NCBI GenBank assembly: GCA_011620505.1
Contig: WOZA01000027.1
Span: forward strand, 1-21,678
DNA from: Anaerolineaceae bacterium
Lineage (GTDB): Bacteria > Chloroflexota > Anaerolineae > Anaerolineales > Anaerolineaceae
DNA: 21,678 nt
Reading direction: 5' to 3'
A model generated the notes under the pieces. The model was not told the origin of the DNA. It ran no database searches and saw only the letters and a list, made by a program, of their open reading frames with translations. The translations under genes and the position numbers were made by a program. Of this stretch, positions 6,715 through 15,600 are shown piece after piece (position 1 is the first letter of the stretch; each line of letters starts with the position of its first letter).

Positions 6715-7731
6715 ATGACGATTATTCATATGGACACTGAGGTAACAAGAGCCTTAGCCGTTCGCTTCCGAGAATCGGCAAATTTGATCGAAAAGAGTTG
6801 TTCCACCATTGCGTCTGGAATGAGTCAAGTTGAGTGGGATGGAGAATCCTCCAGTGATTTTAAAACGAGGTTGTCTACGAATCTAAGAGGACTTGCGGTT
6901 TTTAATGAATTGACTCTTGATGCGATGCGCTTGAATGATGAAATCGAACAATGGGTTACTACAGATCAAAATGCAGTTCAGACCTTTAAGAGTAACCAAA
7001 CAATTTGGCAAACTTTATTTGCTTCTGCAGGTATCAATGTTACTGGGTTTACATCCGGATTCCGGGCAATAATCAAACCTTACTCTCTTGATGAAGTTTG
7101 GGAATATCTCCAGGGCACACCGTCTGGAAAGGCTTTGGAGGAATTAGCTCTTGAACATTCCACTTGTTTTGTGTTTCCAGACGGCACAATTGTGGGTGAT
7201 CCAAATGCTGCAACAAGATACACAGTCAATTTTGGAGACCTGCCTAAAGAAACTGGTGGCGCACATAACCGTAATGATCTGACCATTACAATTGACGATG
7301 ATCTCTTGCGACTGAAAGATAAAGTAGAGCTAGCGGCAATTCTTGGACATGAAATGCAGCATGCAGTCGATGCGGCTCAAGGAAAGATGCCCTTGTTCCC
7401 AAAGATAAGCGGAAAAGAAAGTGAAGCTGAACTTGAAACCATAATGGCCGATTGGATAGACGGAAGGGTCCACTCAGAAGTCAGAAGTTATGAGAGGCAA
7501 GAGAACATTTTGGTTGGCAGCGCGTACGAAGACGATGGAATTCTCACCGGTGGCGAGAGGGAAGATTTCTTCAAAAATCACACATCATACCAACCTGATT
7601 ATGAAGAGGACATTGCCAATGTATTACCGGGATATAAAGCCACCGTTTCTGTTGATCCAAACTCCGGTGAATTGGTTGTGGATTTGCAGCCCCTTACGCA
7701 GCCTCTTAGTGAATTTGCTTACACCGCATGA
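6715..7731 (+). CDS. WXG-domain T7SS effector with C-terminal zinc metallopeptidase (HExxH) domain
   Basis: This 338-residue protein is predicted to be an exported protease-type toxin. The N-terminal WXG domain (about 1-85) has the true motif W41-D-G43 and W80 in DEIEQW. The middle (about 86-150) is unrecognised. The C-terminal domain (about 150-300) holds H212-E-M-Q-H216 in ILGHEMQHAVDAAQG, the zincin signature. It is followed 19-25 residues later by an acidic ESEAELE stretch that can supply the third zinc ligand, as in gluzincin-like toxin peptidases. No signal peptide is present, consistent with T7SS export. The final 60 residues are acidic and of unclear role. AAAAGGG precedes the ATG by 8 bases. 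The gene is followed closely by a 152-residue partner. The metallopeptidase substrate cannot be told from sequence. Confidence 0.87.
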   Translation: MTIIHMDTEVTRALAVRFRESANLIEKSCSTIASGMSQVEWDGESSSDFKTRLSTNLRGLAVFNELTLDAMRLNDEIEQWVTTDQNAVQTFKSNQTIWQTLFASAGINVTGFTSGFRAIIKPYSLDEVWEYLQGTPSGKALEELALEHSTCFVFPDGTIVGDPNAATRYTVNFGDLPKETGGAHNRNDLTITIDDDLLRLKDKVELAAILGHEMQHAVDAAQGKMPLFPKISGKESEAELETIMADWIDGRVHSEVRSYERQENILVGSAYEDDGILTGGEREDFFKNHTSYQPDYEEDIANVLPGYKATVSVDPNSGELVVDLQPLTQPLSEFAYTA

Positions 7732-7765
7732 AGGCTAAAGCAGAAATAGTTTACAAGGTGAATTG

Positions 7766-8224
7766 ATGACAGAGCAAGCCCAATTTCAAATAGCTGTTCC
7801 ATCCAATAAAAAATATACTTTCCGATACCCACTGGGTGGACAAACAATCGAACTAAATACCACTGACCGCGGCTTCATGACGCGTGTACTTGGACTCATC
7901 GATGGGAAAGCACTACACATCGACATAGAGACAAGTAATGAGGAAATCTTTCAGGCAGAAATGGACCAGGTTATCCCCGACAGCATGAATGTTTCTGAAG
8001 ATGGCATTGGTCCTTATAAGCTTGATCTTAAGACAGCCACCGGCAGCCGGAAAATCAAGCGTGTGTTCGACGGTGGAAGAGATATGGGCTATATGGACCT
8101 GTCTTTCCTAAAAATCACTTCCGGTTACTATTGCATAGCGATGCTTTGTGATGTCGATCGGTACGATAAGGCTCGACGCGTGCTGGAGATGATTATTAAT
8201 TCATTTTCTGATTACTCTGAATAA
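7766..8224 (+). CDS. partner of the metallopeptidase effector; DcrB/Mog1-PsbP-like fold suspected
   Basis: This 152-residue soluble protein has no signal peptide. The pattern is an N-terminal FRYPLGGQ-type strand region, a central beta-rich part, a KLDLKTATGSRKIK stretch, and a final helix ending RRVLEMIINSFSDY. A closing helix with I-x-x-SF is common in DcrB/DUF1795 and Mog1/PsbP-like proteins, which include type VI effector chaperones (EagR type) and mycobacterial LpqN. The resemblance is a weak pattern match. The position right after the metallopeptidase effector suggests immunity or export chaperone. The start is taken as ATG 7766, with AAGGTG 5 bases upstream; a TTG at 7763 would add one residue. 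Confidence 0.72.
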   Translation: MTEQAQFQIAVPSNKKYTFRYPLGGQTIELNTTDRGFMTRVLGLIDGKALHIDIETSNEEIFQAEMDQVIPDSMNVSEDGIGPYKLDLKTATGSRKIKRVFDGGRDMGYMDLSFLKITSGYYCIAMLCDVDRYDKARRVLEMIINSFSDYSE

Positions 8225-8250
8225 CCTGTTAAAGGTGTAGACCGCAAACA

Positions 8251-10290
8251 ATGAAAAACTACTCTGGCAAAACAATTAATCAATATTATCTTGCGAAGGA
8301 TCTGGGGCAGGGCGGCATGGCTGTCGTCTACAAAGCGTTCGATAACGCACTCAATCGCGATGTCGTTATCAAAATGATCCGGACTGAAGACCTCGATGGC
8401 AGGAAACAGGCAGATATCATCCAGCGTTTCACGCCGTTAGCCAATTCTTTGGGTCAACTGAACCACCCAAATCTTGCTCCCGTGCTGGATCATGGTTTTT
8501 TTGAGGATGTGCCTTACCTTGTTACCGAATTTCTCCCAGGCGGCACCCTAAAACAACGCATGCGCAAGCAGCTTACCCTGATAGCTGCGGTCCAAGTGCT
8601 CAGCCCGATCGCTGACGCTTTGACCTTTGCACATCGCAACGGAATTTTACACCTGGATTTCAAGCCTTCCAACGTGCTCTTCCATAATCAGGATAAAAGA
8701 CCCATGCTCACCGATCTGGGGATTGCATCGCTCTTCGCGAATTCCGTCTTCGACCCAGAATTGTTTGAGCTCGGTTTTGGCACGCCTGCTTACATGGCAC
8801 CGGAACAATGGCACGGTCTTGCCACCGAGCAATCTGACGTGTACTCGGTAGGTATCGTTTTTTACGAAATGCTGACGGGCAAAATCGCCAACAAGACTGA
8901 AACGCCTCTGGCGGCGGCTTTCAAGCAGAACGAGGGACTTATTCCAGACCCCACCGAAATGATTGCAGGATTATCTCCTGAAGTCCAGCATTTCTTTTTC
9001 AAATGCCTCGCACTTGAACCTCTTAACCGGTTTCGAAGCATGCAAGAAATGAAATTGGCAATGAAGCGCTTGATTTTCTCGATTGGTTCTCAGAAGAGCA
9101 ATGGGAGTGAAACAGGTCATCCTCAAGCCGCCAAGCCGGATGTTGAACAGGACAGCAATGTCAGTAAGATGGGATATGAAGCCCCGCGGATCAGGCCGAT
9201 CCAAGAAGAATCCGCGCCACAGGTAATACCGCAGCCGCTTCGCCCTATTGTGGAGCCGTTGCAACCAACAATTTCCACACCCTTACCTATTCAGGACGAC
9301 TTTCGCCCGAGCCAGAGACCTGATTACATCAAGCCCAGGGTTGCTGCTCAACCGGCTCAGGGACCTTTGCCGCCAATGCATCTCCAGCAGAAAACCGCGA
9401 AATCAAAGCCTCTGCCAGAAAATACCGCCCAAGTGAAATCGAGTGGCACGCCGCCGGTTTTAAAGATTAATCCATGGGTCACTGCCATGATACTTGGACT
9501 GGCACTAGGGTTAGCCCACTTGCTAAAAATAGTGATCATCCAGGAAGTGGACTTTCTCAAACCAGACTGGATTTCCAGTTTGATCGGACGCACAATTGCT
9601 TGGTTAATTGCGGGATTGGCCATTTACCTTAATTATCATCTGACTACCAGCCTGAAACTGTTTCCGACAGGATTGGCTGGTTTCGCACTGGCTGGGATTC
9701 TCCCCACTCTACTTGATCAGTTTGTTCCAACGCCTTACGATTCCTGGTTGTTTGAGATTGCCAAATGGTTGATGCTTGGGCTTGGAATAGGGATGATGTT
9801 TCACGGACCTGAGAAATTACTACGCAACGAGGGCTTGGTACTGATTGGTGGTTGGACAGTTGCAGGCGCTCTTTCAGTTTTACCATTATTAGCTTTTTGG
9901 TTATTTGATCCAAAAAAAGTTGATGATGCTCCTCTTTACTTACATGCAATTCAAGGATTATTCTTAGGTGCCCTACTTGCCGTTGCGGTCCACAAAAGTT
10001 TCCAAGATCATTTCAAGCACGATCGAAACGCGTTCGCCAAACTTGTAGCATGCTTTTCTGTCGCCTGTGTAATTTCTTATCTAATTTTTTATGGAGTGCA
10101 AAACATCTTCCTGGCTTCTGGTATCTCTTGGTTGGTGATGACAGGCATCGCCTTGCTGGGAGTTGCATGGACGACATTTCATTCCTCTGTGCCGAAGGCT
10201 CAATCGTCTCAGAGAGTCACTAATAATCTGGAAAACTGGAAACAAAAGGGAGTAATTATCCACCCCGACTCGTCAGGGCTGGTGAAATAG
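8251..10290 (+). CDS. Ser/Thr kinase-like protein with polytopic C-terminal membrane domain
   Basis: At 679 residues, this has an N-terminal kinase domain (about 12-280) similar to the kinase at 4581: Gly loop GQGGMAVVYKA (19-29), Lys41 and an APEQ segment. Two signature motifs are altered: HRD is HLD (134-136) and DFG is DLG (155-157), but the catalytic and metal-binding Asp are both kept, so activity is possible. A Pro/Gln-rich linker (about 285-405) follows. Residues about 407-655 form roughly seven or eight hydrophobic helices of unrecognised family (for example MILGLALGLAHLL, GLAGFALAGILPTLL, IALLGVAWTTF), ending in a short cytoplasm-like tail. The membrane half may be a sensor or a channel part of the secretion machine; EccD and EsaA are polytopic T7SS parts, but I see no direct likeness. 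The ribosome site is AAAGGTG. Confidence 0.88.
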   Translation: MKNYSGKTINQYYLAKDLGQGGMAVVYKAFDNALNRDVVIKMIRTEDLDGRKQADIIQRFTPLANSLGQLNHPNLAPVLDHGFFEDVPYLVTEFLPGGTLKQRMRKQLTLIAAVQVLSPIADALTFAHRNGILHLDFKPSNVLFHNQDKRPMLTDLGIASLFANSVFDPELFELGFGTPAYMAPEQWHGLATEQSDVYSVGIVFYEMLTGKIANKTETPLAAAFKQNEGLIPDPTEMIAGLSPEVQHFFFKCLALEPLNRFRSMQEMKLAMKRLIFSIGSQKSNGSETGHPQAAKPDVEQDSNVSKMGYEAPRIRPIQEESAPQVIPQPLRPIVEPLQPTISTPLPIQDDFRPSQRPDYIKPRVAAQPAQGPLPPMHLQQKTAKSKPLPENTAQVKSSGTPPVLKINPWVTAMILGLALGLAHLLKIVIIQEVDFLKPDWISSLIGRTIAWLIAGLAIYLNYHLTTSLKLFPTGLAGFALAGILPTLLDQFVPTPYDSWLFEIAKWLMLGLGIGMMFHGPEKLLRNEGLVLIGGWTVAGALSVLPLLAFWLFDPKKVDDAPLYLHAIQGLFLGALLAVAVHKSFQDHFKHDRNAFAKLVACFSVACVISYLIFYGVQNIFLASGISWLVMTGIALLGVAWTTFHSSVPKAQSSQRVTNNLENWKQKGVIIHPDSSGLVK

Positions 10291-10291
10291 T

Positions 10292-10360
10292 ATGAAATTC
10301 GCTGCAAGAATAGATTACAATTTCGTGATGAAAGTGTGGGCAGTAATCATCTATGGATAA
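10292..10360 (+). CDS. 22-residue leader ORF overlapping the pseudokinase start
   Basis: ATG at 10292 follows GGTGA by 6 bases and begins 1 base after the stop of the upstream gene. The 22 codons end in TAA at 10358-10360, overlapping the first 8 bases of the pseudokinase gene (ATGGATAAC). The pseudokinase ATG has no clear ribosome site of its own, so the leader could deliver ribosomes by termination-reinitiation. No family is recognised and chance is a fair alternative. Confidence 0.3.
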   Translation: MKFAARIDYNFVMKVWAVIIYG

Positions 10361-12272
10361 CAGCGAAGAGAAGAAGAGCAAATTACCCAGTATAGAAGGT
10401 TACCAGATCGAGGGACAGCTTAGCAGAACTAAATCAACGATTAGTTTTAAAGCAATCGCAGAGTCAACGCGCGCGGATGTATTGATCACTCTCTCAATAG
10501 GGGAGGCATATCGCACAAGCTTAAAGCCGTATCTGGATGAATCTTTTCCCAGGATTACAAAGGCGTTAAAGCTGGTCGAACATCCTAATGTCGTCCCTCT
10601 ACTCGACGCAGGCTATGCCCAGGAGATCCCCTTCACAGTGACGCCATTTTACGCTGCAGGATCGCTAAAACAATTCTCTGGAACTGCTCGGCACTGGCGT
10701 GACGTCTTCAGCATTCTTCTTCCGGTGGCAGACGCATTAGCCTACTGCCATGATCACGGCATCATCCACCGTGATGTTAAACCTCAAAATGTTGTAATTA
10801 ACGATAAAGGTGATCTGTGTCTGACCAATTTCAGTCTGGTGGAGCCCACGGTTTCGAACAAGCTGACAATTACTTTGACCGGTTCGGGTGAGTGCCTTCC
10901 AGCCTATATTGCCCCTGAGGTGTGGAATGGGAAATATTCACCAGCTATTGACCAATACAGTTTTGGTGTGATGTTGTATGAACTACTAACAGCAACCTTG
11001 CCATTTGACGCATCCAACATCGTATCGCTCCTGGTTCAGCAGTCCACAGAAACTGTCGCGGCACCCAGCACATTGGTTAGCGGTCTGCCCAGGGTGGTGG
11101 ATGCCTTATTAGAAAAAATTCTAGCAGGCGACCCTACTGCGCGTTTTGAAAGTATGTGGGACCTGAGAAATGTCATGCAAGAATTATTGAGCAATCCCAA
11201 TTTGAACCAAAAGAAAGATCAGTCAGGTAAGCCGCCTGCCAAACCTCAGAGAACTACTCCCCCATCAAAGCCTGAAAAAGACCCATCTCCTCCGTCAGGG
11301 ATTGTTAATCCCGAACAGCCAAAGGGAGAGGGTTCGGTGTCTTTACAAGGAAAAGTCTTAAAGGAAACCAAATCAGCAGGTGATCAACCAAAGAAAAAAT
11401 CAAACGCGCTCATCATTGCTGCGTTTGGCATTCTTGTAGCGGTGATTCTTTGCGCTATCTTTTTTTTGATAGGTTTGCTGACAGATGTGAAGATCATTTC
11501 AGGAATCACTGACAAACTGAGTGTTTGGATCGAATCACGCTCATTGAACGTATTAGCTGATGAAAATGCTGTTGTTTCAACGTCATCTTCGATTGCCTTG
11601 GAACCCGATGTGTCTCAAGCATCAAAAACACCACCACCGATCGTTCACTACAGCCTGGTGGTTAATGGTGTTGGCGGTGCTACCGAAACCCAATATTACG
11701 AATCGTCATCACCCAGTGAATTACCGAAAATCTGGATTCCAGCCACGAGTAACACCCAAGTCGGATCAAAGGGATCTACGTTTAATTTCCCAGTTGCTGT
11801 CGAAACTTCAGATCGAGTGGGGGTAAAGATCCAGGTTCTCAATGCACTTTTCAATTCGGGCATCGTCCACGTTTTTAAGTCAAGCGAAGTTGAGTTCATA
11901 GACGACTCACCCACTCACATTCACCTCTTACGTGGGAGTGTGTTTGTCTCAACCGAAGGTTCGCCGGTCTGTGTTACTACTGCTTTGCTGCCTGAGGAAG
12001 AAATCTGGGTCAGAGGGGGGCAAATGCTGGTGGAAAAGGAGCGAATTGACATCAAAGTGTGGTGCCTGGAGGGAAAATGCGAGATCATGCGGGATGGTGA
12101 ATCAGTTAATACCATTTTGCCCTTGACCCGATCGAATTATTTCTATAGTGGTGGTCATGCGGAAAGAGAATCAAACACACAGATACTGTTTAACTTGGTT
12201 GATGAGTTGAAGCGATTCAATCTTGAATGTGATAGTTGTATGAGTGTGCAGGCGTTGTATCCGCCAAAGTAA
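10353..12272 (+). CDS. membrane pseudokinase with FecR-like extracytoplasmic domain; EssB/YukC-like topology
   Basis: This 639-residue protein has a cytoplasmic kinase fold (about 15-285) that lacks key residues. The Gly loop is replaced (QLSRTKSTISFKA), the VAIK Lys is missing (VLITLSI), and DFG is NFS (159-161), although HRDVKPQN (H139-D141) remains. It is therefore probably inactive. A Lys/Pro-rich linker (about 290-348) precedes one membrane helix (about 352-376, ALIIAAFGILVAVILCAIFF). The outer part (about 377-639) contains a FecR-like beta domain (about 485-610, with HLLRGSVFVSTEG and WCLEGKCEIMRDG). Family knowledge: EssB/YukC of Firmicutes T7SS has exactly a cytoplasmic pseudokinase fold, one TM helix and an outer domain. 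Located two genes before the EssC-like ATPase, this protein is a good candidate for the same scaffold role, although its outer domain differs. Confidence 0.85.
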   Translation: MDNSEEKKSKLPSIEGYQIEGQLSRTKSTISFKAIAESTRADVLITLSIGEAYRTSLKPYLDESFPRITKALKLVEHPNVVPLLDAGYAQEIPFTVTPFYAAGSLKQFSGTARHWRDVFSILLPVADALAYCHDHGIIHRDVKPQNVVINDKGDLCLTNFSLVEPTVSNKLTITLTGSGECLPAYIAPEVWNGKYSPAIDQYSFGVMLYELLTATLPFDASNIVSLLVQQSTETVAAPSTLVSGLPRVVDALLEKILAGDPTARFESMWDLRNVMQELLSNPNLNQKKDQSGKPPAKPQRTTPPSKPEKDPSPPSGIVNPEQPKGEGSVSLQGKVLKETKSAGDQPKKKSNALIIAAFGILVAVILCAIFFLIGLLTDVKIISGITDKLSVWIESRSLNVLADENAVVSTSSSIALEPDVSQASKTPPPIVHYSLVVNGVGGATETQYYESSSPSELPKIWIPATSNTQVGSKGSTFNFPVAVETSDRVGVKIQVLNALFNSGIVHVFKSSEVEFIDDSPTHIHLLRGSVFVSTEGSPVCVTTALLPEEEIWVRGGQMLVEKERIDIKVWCLEGKCEIMRDGESVNTILPLTRSNYFYSGGHAERESNTQILFNLVDELKRFNLECDSCMSVQALYPPK

Positions 12273-12310
12273 GGCGGTTTGAAGCAAAGTAATCAAGCAA
12301 AGGGAGAGTT

Positions 12311-12589
12311 ATGACCATCCTCTACATGGACCTAGAGTCAGTCCAAAACACCAGAACAAGATTGGCTTCCGCACAGCAGAACATGCGCGAGGAGATAACT
12401 CAGCTGACAATTAATGTGCAGCGGATCATTGGTTCTGCCTGGATAGGACCCTCCGCGGAGGGATTCTATGAAGAGTATGATCAGATCCGGATACAGCTTT
12501 TGCATAATATGGATGCTCTTGAGCAATTGAGCAAGTCTCTGCAAAATGAAATCGGGCAATGGCAGGACGTGGCATCCAGGTTTGGATAA
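12311..12589 (+). CDS. WXG100 (ESAT-6-like) secreted protein, copy 3
   Basis: This 92-residue protein has W44-I-G46 (IGSAWIGPSA) and W84 (EIGQWQDVASRFG), in the same positions as copies 1 and 2. The helices are more diverged and less Gln-rich, and the start is MTILYMDLES. AGGGAGAG lies 4 bases before the ATG. It sits 16 bases ahead of the EssC-like ATPase gene, the usual location of EsxA/YukE relative to the core genes. It may therefore be the structural substrate that gates or activates the motor, whereas copies 1 and 2 accompany effector modules. Confidence 0.93.
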   Translation: MTILYMDLESVQNTRTRLASAQQNMREEITQLTINVQRIIGSAWIGPSAEGFYEEYDQIRIQLLHNMDALEQLSKSLQNEIGQWQDVASRFG

Positions 12590-12605
12590 ATCGGAGTAAC
12601 TATTG

Positions 12606-15600
12606 ATGGATAATCCCAACTTCGTACCTAAGTACGAAAAGAATGTTCCTAAAGCTATTCCCCGTGGGCCGATCAAGCTTGCAGATGCAAAACAGCCTTT
12701 TCCGCCGCCTCCCCAAACACCGGGTCCATTGGGGAAAGATTTTCGCAGCGGCACGCCAAAAAATGGGAAGTATATCTATAATGTTATCCCCAGGGAGCCA
12801 TTTAAGCTTCCTGATGAAAAAATGCGTCTGCCGGCTCCTCCCCAGGCACCAGGTCAGCCCCCTCAAATCAACCTGCTGATGGTGCTATTACCCCCATTAT
12901 TGATGATGGGTTCCATGTTTCTTGGGCAGTTTCTTGTTCAAAAACTCAACAATAATCCATCTGCGACTCTTTCTTTATATGCATTGCTTCCGATGGCTCT
13001 GATGGGTCTGGGCTTTCCGTTGGCAAACCTATTTTCCACCCTTTCCCAGAAGAAAAAATACAAAAAGGCTATGGCGCAGCGGGAGACGAATTATAAAAAG
13101 ACTCTCGCAGACGTTGAAAAAGAAATCGAAGAAACCATCGCGCTCCAGCGGGAGATTATGGAGCGGGAATTTCCCAATGCGGATCAAACAAGGCATATAG
13201 GGCTTGGCAGAGGGCAAAGTCCGCGCCTCTGGTGGCGCAGACCCGGAGATCCGGACTTCCTGATGCTAAGGGTCGGCACAGGAGATTCCAGTCCGTCCTT
13301 TGAAATTGAGCTGCCAAATCTGAATCTTGAAAATGAACCTTTGGCTAAGTTCCCCGTTGAATTGAAAGAAAAATTCCGCACCGTCCACAACATCCCCACA
13401 CTCGTTGACCTGAAAAGAGTTGGAAGCCTGATTATCAATTCACCCGACCGCGTCCTGACGCTGCGCCTTGCCAGGCGCGTGGCAATAGATCTTTGCGTGC
13501 ATCAGTCGCCCAACGACCTTTCACTGTTTCTGGTTTCCGATCAACCCAAGGCGGGAGAAACCTGGGAATGGATGCGCTGGTTCCCTCACACCGGATCGTT
13601 TGATGGAGATTTCAGCGGACGCAATTTGCTGATGGACACGGACAGAATAAATGCCTTTCTCGATAACCTCAAACAGATCATGACCGATCGGTCAGCTGCA
13701 AACCGCAACCAAGGGGAACCCAATCTTCCGGCGATGATGCCGGCGATTGTTGTCTTCATGGACGACAAAGGCACCATCCGCCAGCACCCGGATGTGGGTC
13801 GACTGGCTGGGGAGGGTTACCTTTATGGAATCTACCTGATCTTTATCTCCAGCGGGGGAGTACCTCGAACCACGCGCTCGCGAATCGAGATTTCTTCAGA
13901 AGAAAAAATGACTTACCTTGAAACATTTGAAGCTCTCGGCACCGGGCAGCGAAAAACCAGCCGTCCTGAGTTGCTGACCAGAGACCAGTCCGTAGCGGTT
14001 GGGCGCGCCCTGTCAAGTTTGGAAGTGGCGGGCAATACCAGAACCGAAACTTTGCCCTCAGTGGTGCGGATTTCTGATATTTTGCCTGGTGACATCTTCT
14101 CGGTTCAGGATGTGATTTCAATCTGGAATGAGAATCGTAAAGAAACCAACCAGGTTATTTTCCCGGTTGGTCAATGGGTTGATCGTACTGGATTGGCAAC
14201 CTACGAAATTGATTTCCGCCCTGAAAATCTCGGGGGATTGGGGACCTATCATGCCATGATGATCGGCGCTACTGGCTCCGGTAAAAGTATATTTTTACAA
14301 TCTCTCGTCTTAGCTGCGGCATACAAATATTCACCCAAAGAACTTAACTTCATGTTCATGGATTTCAAGGCAGGAGCGGCTGAGCTAAAAAAGATTAGCG
14401 ACATTCCCCATTCTGTTGGCATGGTGACGGATCTCAGCCCAGTTTTGGCAGATCGTGCCTTAAAGGCACTTGAAAATGAAGTCGCCCGCAGAAAGACGGC
14501 ATTTGACAGTGCGGGAAAGGTTACTGATATCTGGGATTTCAACCGACGTTTCTCCAACCATGCATTTCCACATCTATTAGTGGTCATTGATGAATTTGCT
14601 GAAGGAATTAAAGTCTTGCCAAACTTGGTGGAGCGATTGCGTGAACTGGGCAGGCAAGGCCGTGCATTTGGTATCTACTTTCTTCTGGCTAATCAGGAAG
14701 TCAATAGCGCAGTAGAAGATCTTAAGGCAAATGTCGGGTGGTACATCCTTTTGCGCGTCAATCGTTTGGAAGAAATGAGCTTGATAGGACGAAATTATCC
14801 AATTCCATCCGGCAGAGGACATGGTTATATCAAAGTTAAAAATGAGGTAACAGCGATCCGCGGAGCGTATGCAGGCTTGCCAGCGAATGCCGGCAATCAG
14901 GCTGAAAATGAGATCGAAGAGTACTCGATTTTTGAGTTTGGACCTGATGGACAGCGAAAGCTACTCTATCATTATTATCCACACCAGGATAGTAAAAGCA
15001 AGGCACAATTCACCACTGAACTTGATGCTATTACCTCACTCATCTCTGACGCCTGTAAAACACTTGCAATACCTCACGCCGCTCCCATCTATCTGGAACC
15101 GCTAAACGAAAAAATACCTATGTCTATGGTGTTCCAACACACCGAAACACACAGGCTTTTCGATGGGGAAAATTGGGTTCAGGGTGGAGCTGACAAGAAC
15201 ACCGTCCCGCTGGGCTTTTTGGACCTTCCTGAACAATGCCTTCAGACCACCTTTACCTATGACTTCAACGATAACGGTGGGCATTTATGGATTGTTGGCG
15301 CCCCTGGCAGCGGTAAAACTGATGTCATGCTGAGCATGGTTTTTTCATTATGCATGACCCATACCCCAGAGGAGATGCAATTTTACGTGCTCGAATTTGG
15401 CTCTGGTAATCTTAGCCGCTTGGAGTCGTTTCCCCATTGCGGTGGAGTGATCCGACAAAATGATGCTGAAAGACTCAACCGGCTGATCAATCATTTGAAA
15501 CTTGAACTTTCTTCCCGCTCAGAGCCATTAGGGTATTCAGCCAGCCTGCCGCATATCTATGTTTTTTTAAACAATGTAGCAGATTTCAAGAATCAATATC

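Noticed and set aside
12338..12754. Antisense 138-codon open frame across the WXG100 copy 3/ATPase junction
   Set aside because: It covers two strongly supported genes and shows no protein-like motifs.
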